DNA of 64,000 nt from Micrasema longulum (Eukaryota > Arthropoda > Insecta > Trichoptera > Brachycentridae), in the NCBI GenBank assembly GCA_022494885.1, contig JAGVSM010003818.1, positions 728,088-792,087 on the forward strand. Reading direction: 5' to 3'. The notes below the pieces were generated by a model. That model saw only the letters and a list, made by a program, of their open reading frames with translations, was not told the origin of the DNA and made no database searches. Both the position numbers and the translations under genes were made by a program. Positions 20,640 through 31,574 of the stretch are shown here, piece after piece. Within the stretch, counting starts at the first letter, position 1, and each line of letters starts with the position of its first letter.

Positions 20640-20885
20640 GCTCGATATGTATCGTACTATCAGCGCTATTTTTGTGATTTTGAAATTACTCCGCCTGTGA
20701 CGTCCCAAGTTCTCTACGGCGAGTTGTCCCGATTGGTGGTATGGTAGCCGGAAATGCATCACAACACTCTGTCATTGGTTGATTTCGGAGAACTGATGAC
20801 CTCTTTCAAGAAACTTCGAGTATTGTGAATATACGTGGTACTGGAGGAAAACTCAATGCACGGTCGATCGCGAAACCCTACGTGA
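20640..20885 (-). repeat. Repeat F partial copy
   Basis: TATCAGCGCTATTTTTGTGA, AAATTACTCCGCCTGTGACG and CATTGGTTGATTTCGG align with 25340-25510. The GCGAAACCCTACGTGATTGA at 20869 resembles the F terminus. Confidence 0.6.
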
Positions 20886-21036
20886 TTGATATCGTTTTTC
20901 CTATTTATTCATTTTCGTAGCGTATCGGTTTGTAAATTGAACTATTTTATTTATGTCGCAAGTATTCTACATTTATGTATCATTACAAACCATTACATAA
21001 TAATTACTTTAATTTCCAAGTCATAACGTAGGACTA

Positions 21037-21290
21037 ATTTTTTTTTTGCACCACAACAGACCAGGAGGCCCAATTACATGGGTAAATCACATCACAGGAC
21101 ACCCAGTGGCCTTATTCTGTAAGTAATTCGTTTCGTGAATTCATTCATATCGTATGAGGGGGAACGAGAGCGAAATAAGATTGATTGCGTTAGAGTGAGA
21201 TGGATATATGAAGAACGAACGAACTTACGAACGAAATTGTGACGGAATACGCCTGCAGGCTTGAGAAATATAAAGTTGAATTTTAGTGGT
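21037..21290 (-). mobile_element. SINE-3, 5'-truncated, split by MITE-S
   Basis: The T run plus TTGCACCACAACAGACCAGG to ACACCCAG (21037-21106), then after the MITE CAGGCTTGAGAAA (21256 on), match the SINE-3 3' half. The tRNA-like head is absent, replaced by repeat L-type sequence from about 21300. Confidence 0.7.
21107..21255. mobile_element. MITE-S copy 1, 149 bp, CAG target duplication
   Basis: It interrupts the SINE-3 text ACACCCAG|GCTTGAG, leaving CAG on both sides. The termini TGGCCTTATTCTGTAAGTAA and the complement of GACGGAATACGCCTG are imperfect TIRs (~28 bp with a TTCGTTTCG-like core). A full second copy in the inverse orientation lies at 57025-57168, also with CAG at both edges. 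Confidence 0.8.
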
Positions 21291-21299
21291 CTCTGCTGC

Positions 21300-21470
21300 G
21301 AGTGCTGGCAACGGGACTCGTAATACGCGAATGGTACACACTACTGTACACAAATATTTTTTTCTTCATAGACAGTCCAAGATAACTCTGTTAACTTCCC
21401 CCTGGAATCGGGGCCCAGGACTGGCACCCGAAGCGTAAGACTGATTATCTTACCTTCACCCGTGCAGTGC
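21300..21470 (-). repeat. Repeat L composite
   Basis: Contains AATGGTACACACTACTGTAC (inverse of 15240), GATAACTCTGTTAACTTCCC, CAGGACTGGCACCCGAAGCG and GTAAGACTGATTATCTTACC. A GC-rich patch follows at 21520-21600 without a recognisable gene. Confidence 0.55.
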
Positions 21471-21829
21471 AATATGCATAATTCGGTGCGGAAAGGGAAT
21501 GACGATGATGATATTATGCAGATCTCGGGAAGTCGGGGGCGAGGCGTACCGGAGCCGGCGCAAGAACGAGCACAGCGCACGGCGCAGCGCGCGCAACAAT
21601 GCCCCGAGAGATAGACTTGCGCAACACTCGAATATAAATTATGCAAGAGACATTTATCGTGCATACTTCGAAACTGAGGCGTACATAGTACATATACCTA
21701 CCTACCCACTCTACCTACTGAGGTACAGCGCACAGCGTACAGCGTGCAGTGTGCAGTAACCTCTCGGTAATAGTCGTTTTATCAGAAAAGCAAATATAAT
21801 AAAGTTGAAGAAATGTCAAATGATTTGAA

Positions 21830-21920
21830 CGAGTAATTCGGCGCTTTTTTATTATTTGTCAATAGACTATTAAACTCAACCAAAATGTTTTTTTTTAAAT
21901 TTTATATATCGTAAACACGC
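21830..21920 (-). repeat. Repeat F end fragment
   Basis: ATTTGTCAATAGACTATTAA and TTTTATATATCGTAAAC match 25270-25335, the end of repeat F that lies beyond the MITE-R target. Confidence 0.5.
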
Positions 21921-21966
21921 TCTACGGAAAATAAAAACCACAACAGCTGAACATCACTATACGTAT

Positions 21967-22063
21967 ATAGGAAGGAAGCTTTTTAATTATTTACCACAAA
22001 ATCTACGGCAAAAATAAAATTACGAAAAATTTAAGATTAAATAAAAGAAAAGCTTCCTTCCAT
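21967..22063. repeat. Short inverted repeat
   Basis: TATAGGAAGGAAGCTTTT at the left and AAAAGCTTCCTTCCATA at the right enclose ~60 bp. It may be a small MITE, seen only once here. Confidence 0.5.
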
Positions 22064-22130
22064 AGTTAACATTTACTGTATTTTTATGATAAAATGTACG
22101 TAAATATATATTTAACGTATTTAAATTTAT

Positions 22131-22198
22131 TGCAACAGAGAGATAAAACATTATTGAGAAGGGAATATGGAAGACTAGGCATTTACAGGTCGTAAGCC
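22131..22198. mobile_element. MITE-A arm
   Basis: TGCAACAGAGAGATAAAACA, GAAGGGAATATGGAAG and CTAGGCATTTACAGG identify one arm. The rest is replaced by the unrelated GC-richer block that follows. Confidence 0.7.
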
Positions 22199-22800
22199 GG
22201 TCGGAGCCCCTCAGGTGCGCGGATGCCTAGGTGGGTAAATATGGTGGGACAGGCAACTGTTCCTGTGGGATGCTCATTCAGTTGGGACTGTGCTTCTTTC
22301 CGAGCGGAACGCACACGTTCTTTTGTTTTGTCCTCCCCTTACGGGGGTGGTATTCGGATCCTCTGCCTCTGACCACCCAGGGAGTCCTTTATTCAAAGCC
22401 GTTCCCTCATTGTAAATATCCGTCTTTTTACTTATGTTTGTTGTGTAGTTATGTTTGTTGTGCTACTATAGTTTTAAGAAATTATTTTTGTATATTGAGA
22501 TACGTTTATTTATGTAAATTGTTTGTGTAAATACATATTTTTTTAAATAAAAAAACAGAGGCATTGAGGGGATCCTGAGGGGTGGGGACGACGTGTTGGC
22601 CTCTGACCACACGTCCTCCTCCCCCCCCCCCTCCTTAATCTGCATAGAGTTTCTATTCCTTAGGAATATTTATAATAACTTTCCTCTATGCGCAGCTGAC
22701 GTAGAGTCCCCCGGGACTCTATAACAACTGCGGGTGGATGGTGGGCTTAAGAATCTCCCCTTAATTATCAAAAAACCGGCCCTTAAGGATAAGGGTAATA
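22199..22800 (+). other. GC-richer unassigned block
   Basis: 22231-22530 is open for 99 codons (MGKYGGTGNCSCGMLIQLGL...) but shows no domain I recognise. 22560-22790 is GC-rich, with GGGGATCCTGAGGGGTGGGG and a C run at 22620-22630, ending AATCTCCCCTTAATTATC. This could be the 5' UTR or ORF1 region of a retroelement, but nothing is decisive. 22800-23450 is AT-rich and unassigned. Confidence 0.35.
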
Positions 22801-23454
22801 TTCGTATTGAGTTTTTTTACTGGCATTTTAATAATAGTAACAATAAAAATATTGTACGTATAAATTGTCCCTCCTTTTTCATGTGCCTCCAGTAGCCTCC
22901 ATTAGCTAAATCGATAACACAAATAGATATTGCCGATTACCATTTGCGTGTACTGTACAGTTAGTAATCCACGTCAAAATTTTAACACGGCATATTAATT
23001 TATTGTTAATCTTAACATTTTATTGTTCCAACTACATCTGACAGAAAGCGTTTTTAGATAAATACGTTTCCAGCTGGTTGAGTTTGGTATGGCTTTGTCT
23101 GGTTATGCATGTTGTTAATAACAATGTGCTAAATTAATTTATTGGTATTTGGCCATTTATTCATTTTAATTTGGGTTATGAAAGTCAATCTCAACAACCG
23201 ACCGTTTGCGTTAAGTAATATCACGTACTCGCGTATTAAATAATTTGTAAAGAAAATGAAGCAATGATTTATGATTCGGGACTCTAATTTAACCATGCAC
23301 CAAAATCAAACACTAGTACCTACATTTACTTCGTAGTACAAAATCTAAATTGATGTTTGTAAATATTGAATTATATTTGATCTCCATGACACCGTGGAGT
23401 TATGGAATAATTACACTGTCTTAATAATGACATTGCATACAGACAATGTTTTAA

Positions 23455-23770
23455 TGTCTCGAACAAGTAGAAGAATTTGTGTATCTGGGAAGCATACTTT
23501 CAACAGATGGAAGAGTAGAAAAATATGTTGAAAGGAGAGTGAGAGTGAATGCGGCCAACAAAATAAACGGCGCACTAAGCACAGTAATTGCTAATGAAAA
23601 TATGTCAATCGAAGCCAAACTGACAGTGCACAAATGAGTTTTAGTCCAAAAACTTATGTATGGAAGTGAAACATGGAACTGGCAAAGGAAGGATGAAAGC
23701 CGAGTGAACGCGGTTGAAATGCGATATCTTAGACGAATGTGTGGGAAATCAATGTATGACAGGGTTACGA
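23455..23770 (+). pseudogene. RTE element, truncated copy with fewer deletions
   Basis: The plus strand encodes EEFVYLGSILSTDGRVEKYV, YGSETWNWQRKDESRVNAVE and MRYLRRMCGKSMYDRVTN: the region after the RT palm domain in RTE ORF2. It keeps bases that are deleted in both the 9-kb and 24-kb copies. It has one stop (TGA near 23634) and ends abruptly at ACGAAT, where repeat Q begins. Confidence 0.75.
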
Positions 23771-24790
23771 ATATCGGGACATTTTCCGTTTTTCAAAACT
23801 GTTAATCGTATTTCTTTGCCGTACGTCCGAATGCGGCAGATAAAACAGGGCCCTTTGTAGAATTTTTGGATGGTTCTAGCTCCCAAAAATAATTAAAAAA
23901 CAAAACAATCGTAAATATCCAACGGTAAATATCTGTAAAAAAATCACTGCTCTAGTGCCATAATCCAGGGAGAAAATACGAGAATACGTTTGTATGAAAA
24001 AAAAAAAAAAATCAGACCGCGTTTCAAGCTTCATTTCAATGCGCGTCGTTGTTTAATTCTACTTTTACATATAACGTCTAATTTTTTACCATTTTATTAA
24101 AACCTTATTTTAAATTTATGTTATAATTTTAAGTATACGGTGAACAAGTACAAGAATTTGTGTATCTAGGAAGCATGTTTTTAAGGGATGGAAGAGTATA
24201 AAAAGATGTTGAAAGGAGAGTGAATGCGGGCAGTAAAATTAACGGCGCACTAAGCTAATTGCTAATAAAAATATGTCAATCGAAGCTAAACTGGCAGTGC
24301 ACAACGGAGTTTTAGTCCCAACACTTATGTATGGAAGTGAAACATGGAACTGGCAGAGGAGGGATGAAAGCTGAATGAACGCGGTTGAAACGCGATCTCT
24401 TAGACGAATGTGTGGGAAATGACAGGGTTACGAATGGCGAAATCAGGCGAGAGTGTAAATCTGAGTCAAGTATAATTGATGAGATAAAGAAAGGGTCTCT
24501 GAGATGGTTTAGTCATGTAGAACGAAAGGACGACGAAAGAATGGTAAAACAAGTATATATGGCGAAAATGAACGGTAACGTGGGACGAGGACGACCAAGA
24601 AAGACGTGGCATGATCAAACAAACCATAATCTTAAGTCTGGTTATGTCAAAAGCAGACAGAACCGAAGGACATGTATGACAAGATGTGTACATGTGGAAA
24701 AAGCTAGGAATGTATGCCAGGATAGACGTGTGTGGCGGTCCATTCTTTCTGCCTACCCCTACGGGGAAATGGCGTGATGGTAGTAGTAGT
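23771..24790 (+). mobile_element. Chimeric repeat-Q plus RTE 3' half
   Basis: 23771-24050 is repeat Q (GCGGCAGATAAAACAGGGCC, GATGGTTCTAGCTCCCAAAA). It is joined by about 70 bp to an RTE 3' half at 24120-24790, whose final frame (24385-24777, 130 codons) reads SLRWFSHVERKDD, GRGRPRKTWHDQ and VWRSILSAYPYGEMA. The order, the junction and the disabling deletions are the same as at 8963-10140, but this copy is 5'-truncated. It ends in the same GATGGTAGTAGTAGTAG tail. Confidence 0.75.
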
Positions 24791-24794
24791 AGGT

Positions 24795-25060
24795 ACTGCA
24801 GTGCCTTCGAAACATTGACGGCTAGCCATGTAAACTCCTTCGCTGCCCTACTTCGCCATAGAGTCTGGAGCCTATGGCAACTCATAAGCTCCAACAGTGC
24901 GCTTCTCCAAGCCACTGCAGGGTGAATCCACTCACCCCCGTTCAAGCAGCTCAGCAAATTCTGAGATCGCCATACAATACTGTACAGATAATAATATATT
25001 TTATTTATTTCCTGTATTTTTTTCATTGTTTACCATTATTTGTTAATTATAAGAACATTT
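24795..25060 (+). pseudogene. Possible non-LTR ORF2 tail
   Basis: The plus-strand reading CSAFETLTASHVNSFAALLR, RHRVWSLWQLISSNSALLQA looks like the extreme C-terminus of an R1- or I-like ORF2 protein. It is followed by a T-rich 3' sequence. Short and without a catalytic motif; the minus-strand 186-codon frame over it is an antisense shadow. Confidence 0.4.
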
Positions 25061-25199
25061 TTCAAATTGTTTTTTTAAAAATATAAATATGTTACTTATT
25101 TCTTTGTATTTTTTTGTGTTATATGGTAAAATCAATCCTGCGCCATCTGCCTTTTTAATGAAATAAAAAAGACTACTATAACCATATAAATTTTTACTA

Positions 25200-25660
25200 T
25201 TTAATACACTAAAGATTTTTACTCTCCGTGGCTAAAAAGTACGATTAAATGAGGAAGTTCATTGGTTTTTTTTATTTGTTAAAAGACTATTAAACTAAGT
25301 AAAAAAAAAAATTTTTTTCAATTTTTATATATCGTATTATCAGCGCTACGATTTTTTAAAGTTTAGTATTTCTGAAATAACTCCACGTGTAACGTCAGAG
25401 GTTCATTTCCGCTTATTCTCATTCAGTTCTTCCCATTGGTCCAGAAGCGACAAGCAGACCGGAAATCTTCCATAGCTCTCAGATCATTGGTTGATTCACA
25501 TGAACCAGTAACGTCATTCAAAGTAGTGCGTTTTTATAATTTTTTTCGTACATTTTCAAGAAACTTTGCTGTACAATAGTGCTCTAATTTTTACCTCGCA
25601 CAAGAAAATTTTTTTTTTATCGAATTTCCCGTAGGGCTGAAGTTCCTCATTGCGGCTGTC
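25200..25660 (-). repeat. Repeat F, uninterrupted reference copy
   Basis: On the minus strand this gives the order GAGGAACTTCAGCCCTACGG ... ACGTCAGAGG ... GATAATACGATATATAAA ... TTAATAGTC without the MITE found in the 17-kb copy. It keeps the whole F sequence over about 450 bp. Confidence 0.65.
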
Positions 25661-26090
25661 CCACCGTAACACACTATAAAACAATTAATTATTAATATAT
25701 TTGGGTTGAATCGGTGAACACTTAAAACGGGACGCGCATATTAATATCACAGCTAATAAACTGATGTATTTATTTAAGACCATTGGAAACATTAAAAGCA
25801 AAAATCATATAAAAAAGCATACTATGCATTTTGCCAACGAGATTTAGAATATGTAAGGATAACGTGGGGATCCGCTGCAGCTGCACATCTCAAACGAATA
25901 ATTAAAGTTACAAAAGCCATTATGAACTTTATTTTTTAGGTACTAATAAGAACTCCATCTATTGAAATTATGAAGCCTTAAATGTGCACAATACATGCTA
26001 AAAAATATTCACATCGTCATCCCCCTCATGGAAGACATGAATGGGGACATGAATACTCGTATATACTAAGTCCTGAAGTCACTGCGAATT
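25661..26090. other. Unassigned sequence
   Basis: No gene or repeat recognised. Confidence 0.35.
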
Positions 26091-26130
26091 GTACATTGTT
26101 TTGCTGCAAACTGTAGCTAATTCCATAATT

Positions 26131-26563
26131 GAACGTAGTTATACAGAAAGCAGCCAGCCATAGAAAAGTGAAACCGAGATAATAGCACTTTTGTGAAAAG
26201 GGTGAATAATCGAATCTACACAACAGTTGGAATGTTTTCGACTTTTGGCAAATGATAAACAATGAATACATTAGTTTTTGATGTTACGAACAAGAATCTA
26301 ATTACGTATTTATCCTGTTTTTATGATTTTTAAAATACCGTAACATTATTCTAGTGCTGAGGGTGTTTTCTGCAAATTCAGAAATGCTGATTTTGTGATC
26401 GATACTATTTTCAAAAGGTGATTATAACAGTTTTTTTTGTACGAAAGCGACCTGGCAGTTTTTAGCAGAACATAGAATCGACCTTACTGCATCCGATAAT
26501 ACCAAAATATCATTTTTTCAAAATTGTGGACTGGCTGCTTTCTGCATAACTACGTTCAATAGA
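26131..26563. mobile_element. TE-T: ~430-bp TIR element
   Basis: ATTGAACGTAGTTATACAGA with AAGCAGCCAG at the left is inverted at 26533-26563. The right half (GCTGAGGGTGTTTTCTGCAA, TTTAGCAGAACATAGAATC) recurs at 40280-40975, where another MITE interrupts it. A small piece near 32410-32470 is related to the left flank. Non-coding. Confidence 0.65.
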
Positions 26564-26929
26564 TCAATCCTCTTTAAGCGGTCGAGCATTATTACACTGA
26601 GGACAAAATACTTTAAAATCATGCATACCAAAATAGTAAAAAAACAGTATAGTTTTATACAAAATTATTTATTTATGATGTTTTTTATTGTCTCCTGTAA
26701 AGATGTCATTTAGTGACTTACATTTTGTTAAAATGAAGGCGAGAATATGCACTTTTAAATTAATTTTTAGAACATATTTTTTTATGATTTAATTATTGAT
26801 AAATTGATATTCAATAATATTGATTTATATGATTATTTATTAAAAATGTCTCGGTTACAAATAAATAGGTATCATCGACACCGGCCACCCGCCTCGATGT
26901 GATGAACCTTCACGAGACTAGATACCAAA

Positions 26930-27240
26930 CTACAGCAGAGGCAAGCCAGAGTAAACAGCACAAATATCACTCGTATGACAAAACGTTCTGAGTACGTTTC
27001 CCATTAAAAACGGCAAACTTAACGATGACAATGTCAGATTTCTCATATTCACACTGGTGTTGCCATATCTCAAAACTTAAGTAGCAACTCTAGAAACAGA
27101 GACAATAAATAATATCACTGTCAATATCCTTTAACACAACATTTGGTCAAAGGTGCGAGGATTATTTCTGTGCCAAACTGTTTAATACGCTTTCCACAGA
27201 TATTGCCAAAAATAAATCAAAATCTAGCTGATGCAAATTG
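26930..27240 (+). pseudogene. Non-LTR ORF2 tail remnant
   Basis: Fragments read KLQQRQARVN...ITRMTKRSEYVS and, after shifts, NTTFGQRCEDYFCAKLFNTL. The latter is the usual TFG-R-x-x-x-x-AP-LWN-x-LP block of R1/Jockey-type ORF2 C-termini. Several frameshifts; no catalytic motifs. 26564-26929 shows nothing firm. Confidence 0.5.
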
Positions 27241-27373
27241 GCGCATAAAAATTAACATAATATTTCAGTGACATCTGAACAGTGAAATATATTTAAAACA
27301 CATGTACAGTCCTCCTTTAAACAAGCAAAGAGGTCTCTTAAATAATTTTTTTAGACATTTTTTTCACATACTG

Positions 27374-28867
27374 ATATTCTTCGACTTACGACCTATGCGA
27401 CTTACGACTGTTCGACTTTACGACCACCGTCCGTGATCAGTCGTCCGCCTGCGCTGAAGGTGGTGCGTAAGAAAGAAGCGAAGCAGAAAACAAACACAAG
27501 GCACCAGAAAGAAAATTCAACGTCAAGGGACTATCCGAAGGATTACATCTTCTAAATAAACTTCTGGCACATTTTGAAAAAATGAACCCAAGCATCGAAC
27601 GATTCGCGAGGATTGAACGGATGGCGATGTGTTTCGCCCATATCGTGAAATATACGAGAAGAAGATCAAACAAACGATCCAGACAAAGATCACCGTGTTT
27701 ATGCAACAAAAAAAAATTCAGTACATCGAGATTTCCAAGTATCAGGGTACGTATTCTGATGGGGAAGTTTATTTATTTTCAATTTTATCTTCAAAGTAAA
27801 ATTTTGTTTTCTGTATAAAAAACAGAATATGTTTACAATATTGATGTTTTTTGTTGATATTTCTTGATAAAACTCCATAGTCAATGATTATGATAAAATT
27901 ATAATTAAACTTATCAATGAAACTTCTTGGTTTAGATTTACTTTTTATTATTTATTATTATTTTGACCAACGAGCGCTTTCTTTCGCTTAAGTAGGCATC
28001 TTCAAGATTGGTGAATTGTTTAAAACGTTTACAGTTTTTATACTATTCATACATTTTTTGGAGATAAGATTAAATAAGTATTTTAACAGGGGACAGAAAA
28101 CATAAATATATACAACTAGTTTGCTAAACAGTTCATTTTTGGGAGTTTTTGGACCGAAATTAGGATTAAGCTTTTATTATTTAAAAGGTGGGTAAAGAAC
28201 ACATGGCGAAATACACATTTTAACAGATAAAGTTAGCACAATACTTTGATTTTTTGACAGGGAAGTTTACATACCTATAGATGAATGATGAAATACATTT
28301 ACATTTTATTAAACTTCATTATTAAACTTCATATTTAACTTCACTAAAATCAGCAAATGGAAGAATTGAAGAAATATGGATGTTGAAACATAGGCAAAAT
28401 GGTGAATGTTATACAGTGTGTAAAGTGGTAACTTAAACCAGCCAATGACAGGTCATAAGCCCTGTAAATGTCTAGACTTCCATATCCCCTTATTTAAGGT
28501 ATTCTCCATCCCTGTTGTAATATTTTAATCTAAACATTTTCAATTACCGGTTACAGACGAAAATACGTTAAATTGTCATACAAATATACACACTTTCGTA
28601 CATAAATATTGATATTAGTTTATACCGTCTCAGTATATACCGATGAAGAAAGCCGTTCATAATCGCGGCCCTGGAATGGTAACGATTGTTCAACCATAGA
28701 CCAACTCAAAACAATATAAAAATAAACATAGAGAAACCCGATAAATGAAGGTGACACGCTATTTCATTTTCGTCGTTTAAAAATACCATCACATTTGAAA
28801 GAAAATTATTGCATGATCCGACTTACGACCACGTCGTTTTACGATCGCGGTTGTAAGTCGACGAATA
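27374..28867 (+). mobile_element. pogo/Tigger-like DNA transposon remnant
   Basis: The left end reads ATTCTTCGACTTACGACC and the right end carries its inverted complement GGTTGTAAGTCGACGAAT, so ~18-bp TIRs frame about 1.5 kb. Inside, from 27517, the plus strand reads FNVKGLSEGLHLLNKLLAHF and EKMNPSIERFARIERM. This matches the C-terminal helical region of pogo/Tigger transposases, where an FE-x-x-DP-x-x-ERF pattern precedes the last block. A frameshift then gives YEKKIKQTIQTKITVF, the lysine-rich end. The catalytic core is missing, so the copy is dead. A MITE-A fragment (28379-28521) and a repeat N fragment (28620-28685) are nested inside. Confidence 0.7.
28379..28521. mobile_element. MITE-A half element nested in the Tigger remnant
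   Basis: TGTTGAAACATAGGCAAAAT, GTGTGTAAAGTGGTAACTTA, ACAGGTCATAAGCCCTGTAA and CCATCCCTGTTGTAATA: the right half of MITE-A. Confidence 0.75.
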
Positions 28868-29309
28868 GCGGTAGAATAATCATTTTAAAAATCCACCTGC
28901 CCACGGTTACTGCTCTTGTCTCATATTACCTTACCTTACTTTAGGATTTATTTAGCGTTCTATCTCTTTATTGGCTGCTGCGATCATCTCCAAGTCTCCA
29001 GTCCCTCGTCGTGAGGCTCCAATGGCATCGCGTGCGCTGAAGGGTCAAAAAAATACCCATTCTAATTAAACGAATCCAAGATCCGTGACGAAACAAATCT
29101 GGAGAGAATCGGCAATTTTACGTGATACGGCAGACCTCGTGATCTTCTGACCTTATCCAGCAGCTAGTATAGAGATCGATCGGTATTCGAAAGCCGTTGG
29201 AAATGTATTCCTCGTTATTATTTGATTAATTTTATTAAGTAACAACAGACGCAAGATTTGAATACGGATATACCTATAACGTTTTTTTTTTATTTTACAA
29301 CTTTAAATT
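28868..29309. other. Unassigned sequence
   Basis: A GC-richer part (28960-29200) shows no frame or repeat that I recognise. Confidence 0.35.
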
Positions 29310-30310
29310 AATAAGGATCTATGGAATACTGTGAAAAATATATTTTTTTACTACTTATTAGCACTTCGCATAAAAAAATATTTGTTTTGTTTATAATTTT
29401 GAATTCCCACGAAAACGGTCCATTGCATAGGCCACGCCCCTAAAACGTCACGATTCGTGTAAATTTTTTAAATTTAATTTTTAATTTTTATTTATTAAGG
29501 AAAAACAACAGTTGTTATATAAGAATACCAAATATAAAAAATAGCACATACATCCAGTTAAAGTTTTTCACAAATATAATGAGAGAACATGTTACACATT
29601 AAAGAGAAAGACTATATAAGACATGAGAAAAAAAAGAGCTCGTAAGAAGGTTAAGGGATGAGGAAATACAGTGGAGGAGTGGAGGAGAGGGATTCTCATA
29701 ATATAGTTGACCAATTCAAAATTTTGATATAATAATAAAATAAACATAATTAAAGGAACATAAACTTATCACACACTGACAAATGTTTCATTTTACATTG
29801 TTTCAAAAAGTTTTTTTTTGAAGTCACAAAATTTTGTATTAAAAATATCTAAATGGGGACAAAGTAAATTAAATTTGGAGCAGCTACGATAAATAAACGA
29901 GTTTTGAACATATTTTTTTGGGCAATGAATTATAAAAAAATGAACTTGTCGTGTTGACTTTACCGGGCAATTGATTGAAATACGCTCCAAGAGATATGGA
30001 CTATCGATAAAATTGTTTGAAATTTTGAAGAGGAAAGATAGATCAGAAATGCTTCTACGTTAAATCTTGAACTTTGTTTGTGACCGTTTAAATTCAAATT
30101 GAACATCGTCACGAATCTTGACGTCACAATTAATCAATGCTAAACATATCGCGTTTTTGTAGGGACATATTTTTTATAATTTATTTTTTATAGTTTTATA
30201 TGAAAACATTTCTCCACAATATCCATATTAATTTTAAAAAATAAAAAAAAAATCTAAATGTATTTTTATCAGTATTCGTAGTATATGATATTTCCCTATT
30301 GGTAAAAAAA
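29310..30310 (+). repeat. Repeat H copy, split by a retroelement
   Basis: The left part (29315-29470; GAATTCCCACGAAAACGGTC, CACGCCCCTAAAACGTCACG) and right part (30075-30310; TCGTCACGAATCTTGACGTC, TTTCTCCACAATATCCATAT) are contiguous in the copy at 48880-49290. The 600 bp between them is a minus-strand non-LTR 3' end. Confidence 0.7.
29471..30072 (-). mobile_element. Non-LTR 3' end inserted in repeat H
   Basis: On the minus strand a 65-codon frame at 29990-29793 (ERISINCPVKSTRQVHFFII...CSKFNLLCPHLDIFNTKF) is the ORF2 C-terminus. Its UTR continues to a T-rich start at 29475-29500 with a small foldback (AACAACAGTTGTT). The same end occurs in plus orientation at 62590-63045. Confidence 0.65.
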
Positions 30311-30424
30311 ATAATCGGAAATTATACTGCGCCATTTTTCAGAATATAATTTTATTTTTGTTTTGATAAATTTTTGTGCAGTGTTATGTTATAAATTTAA
30401 AAAAAAAAACATAAACCTAACACA

Positions 30425-31210
30425 GCACCAATTACGTAATAATAATAATATTTGGCTGATTTATATAGCGCCATTTTTGTGAAAAATCACCTCAAGGGCG
30501 CTTTACAATTGTATATCTAAACTTACATTTTAACTAAACTAAAGTGATATATTATATTTACAGATATAAAATTGAGGGTATGATAGTCTAAAGAAGTGGG
30601 ATTTTAGTTGGAATCTGAACTGACTAGGACTGTCGATGATTCGTAAGTTTGAAGGCAATCGGTTCCAGGCAGAGGGGCCGGCAACGGCAAAAGCACGATC
30701 TCCAAATCTAGTGTTTGGGGAGCGCCGGATTTCGACAAGTTTTCCTATCCCTGCATCAAATGCTGACCTAAGAGTAGATTTTCTTTGACGTGTATTTTCC
30801 CTAATACAAAGGTCCGATAGGTATTTCGGAGCCATTTCATGAAGGTATTTGAATACTGTCCAGCAAAGCTTGTATTTTATTATCTCTGGGCTTTTTAACC
30901 AGTGCAAATCTCGAAGATGTCGTGAGATGTGAGAATATTTTTTTACTCCCGTAACAAGCCTCGCTGCTGCATTGAAAACAGATTGAAGTTTATTAGTTTG
31001 ATATTTTGGGAGATTTGCGTATATTCCATTACAGTAATCTAAAGGAGAACCGACATAAGCATTTACAAGAGCTTTAGTTGCATCTATAGGAATATTTCTC
31101 CGCACGGATTTGATCTGTCGGAGATGGAAGAAACACAACACAATATACACATAACACAGTTTTCTGAACAGGACAACAAGATGTAACGACAATAATATGT
31201 ATAACACGTG
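30425..31210 (-). pseudogene. CR1/L2-type non-LTR retrotransposon, ORF2 C-terminus and 3' end
   Basis: The minus-strand frame 31207-30539 is open for 222 codons. In order it shows SVRRNIPIDATKALVNAYVG, SPLDYCNGIYANLP, LQSVFNAAARLVTGV, RHLRDLHWL, APKYLSDLC and FGDRAFAVAGPSAWNRLPSN, which is the standard series of motifs downstream of the RT palm domain in CR1/L2-clade proteins. The RT catalytic core and the endonuclease are absent: the copy is 5'-truncated near 31120-31200 and its first Met codons are not biological starts. Right after the stop comes the family's 3' end, TTGTAAAGCGCCCTTGAGGT and ATGGCGCTATATAAAT, closed by (AAT)n at 30437-30450. The open frame suggests a young insertion relative to its neighbours. 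Confidence 0.85.
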
Positions 31211-31419
31211 ACTCTATTTGTGTTGGCGTCTCTATTGTTGTAAATAAGGAGTGTGGCTTATGGAGTAATGTGTGTCAAATGTGGTGTTATGCTTTGTATA
31301 TGTATAGAAAATTTCGTGTTTTTGTCTTTGTTTTTTATCTTTTTTTTTTTTTTTAAATAGAGGCTAATTATTATTATTTTAGCTCAGACTAAACTTCCGT
31401 GTATAGCGGAGATCTAAGT

Positions 31420-31540
31420 TGTTGTCAAGAAAAGGAAAAACATTTTTGAGAAGTGAATATGGACCTTTAGGCATTTATGGCTTATGGCCTGTTATTGGCT
31501 GGTCTTCTAGAAAATGTTTTCCTCCCTCTATTGCAACAAA
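31420..31540. mobile_element. MITE-A internally deleted copy
   Basis: GAAAAACATTTTTGAGAAGT, ATGGCCTGTTATTGGCTGGT and TCTAGAAAATGTTTTCCTCC: both outer arms with the centre lost. A nearby L2-type 3' tail with (ATT)n follows at 31575-31625 on the minus strand. Confidence 0.75.
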
Positions 31541-31574
31541 TTTAGACATAAATAAACAACTAATATATGTAAGT

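Noticed and set aside
24466..25026. 186-codon minus-strand frame as a gene
   Set aside because: Antisense shadow of the RTE C-terminus and the following retroelement tail.
30539..31207. 222-codon frame as a host gene
   Set aside because: Its motifs are those of CR1/L2 ORF2 C-termini, and it is followed by the family's 3' tail.
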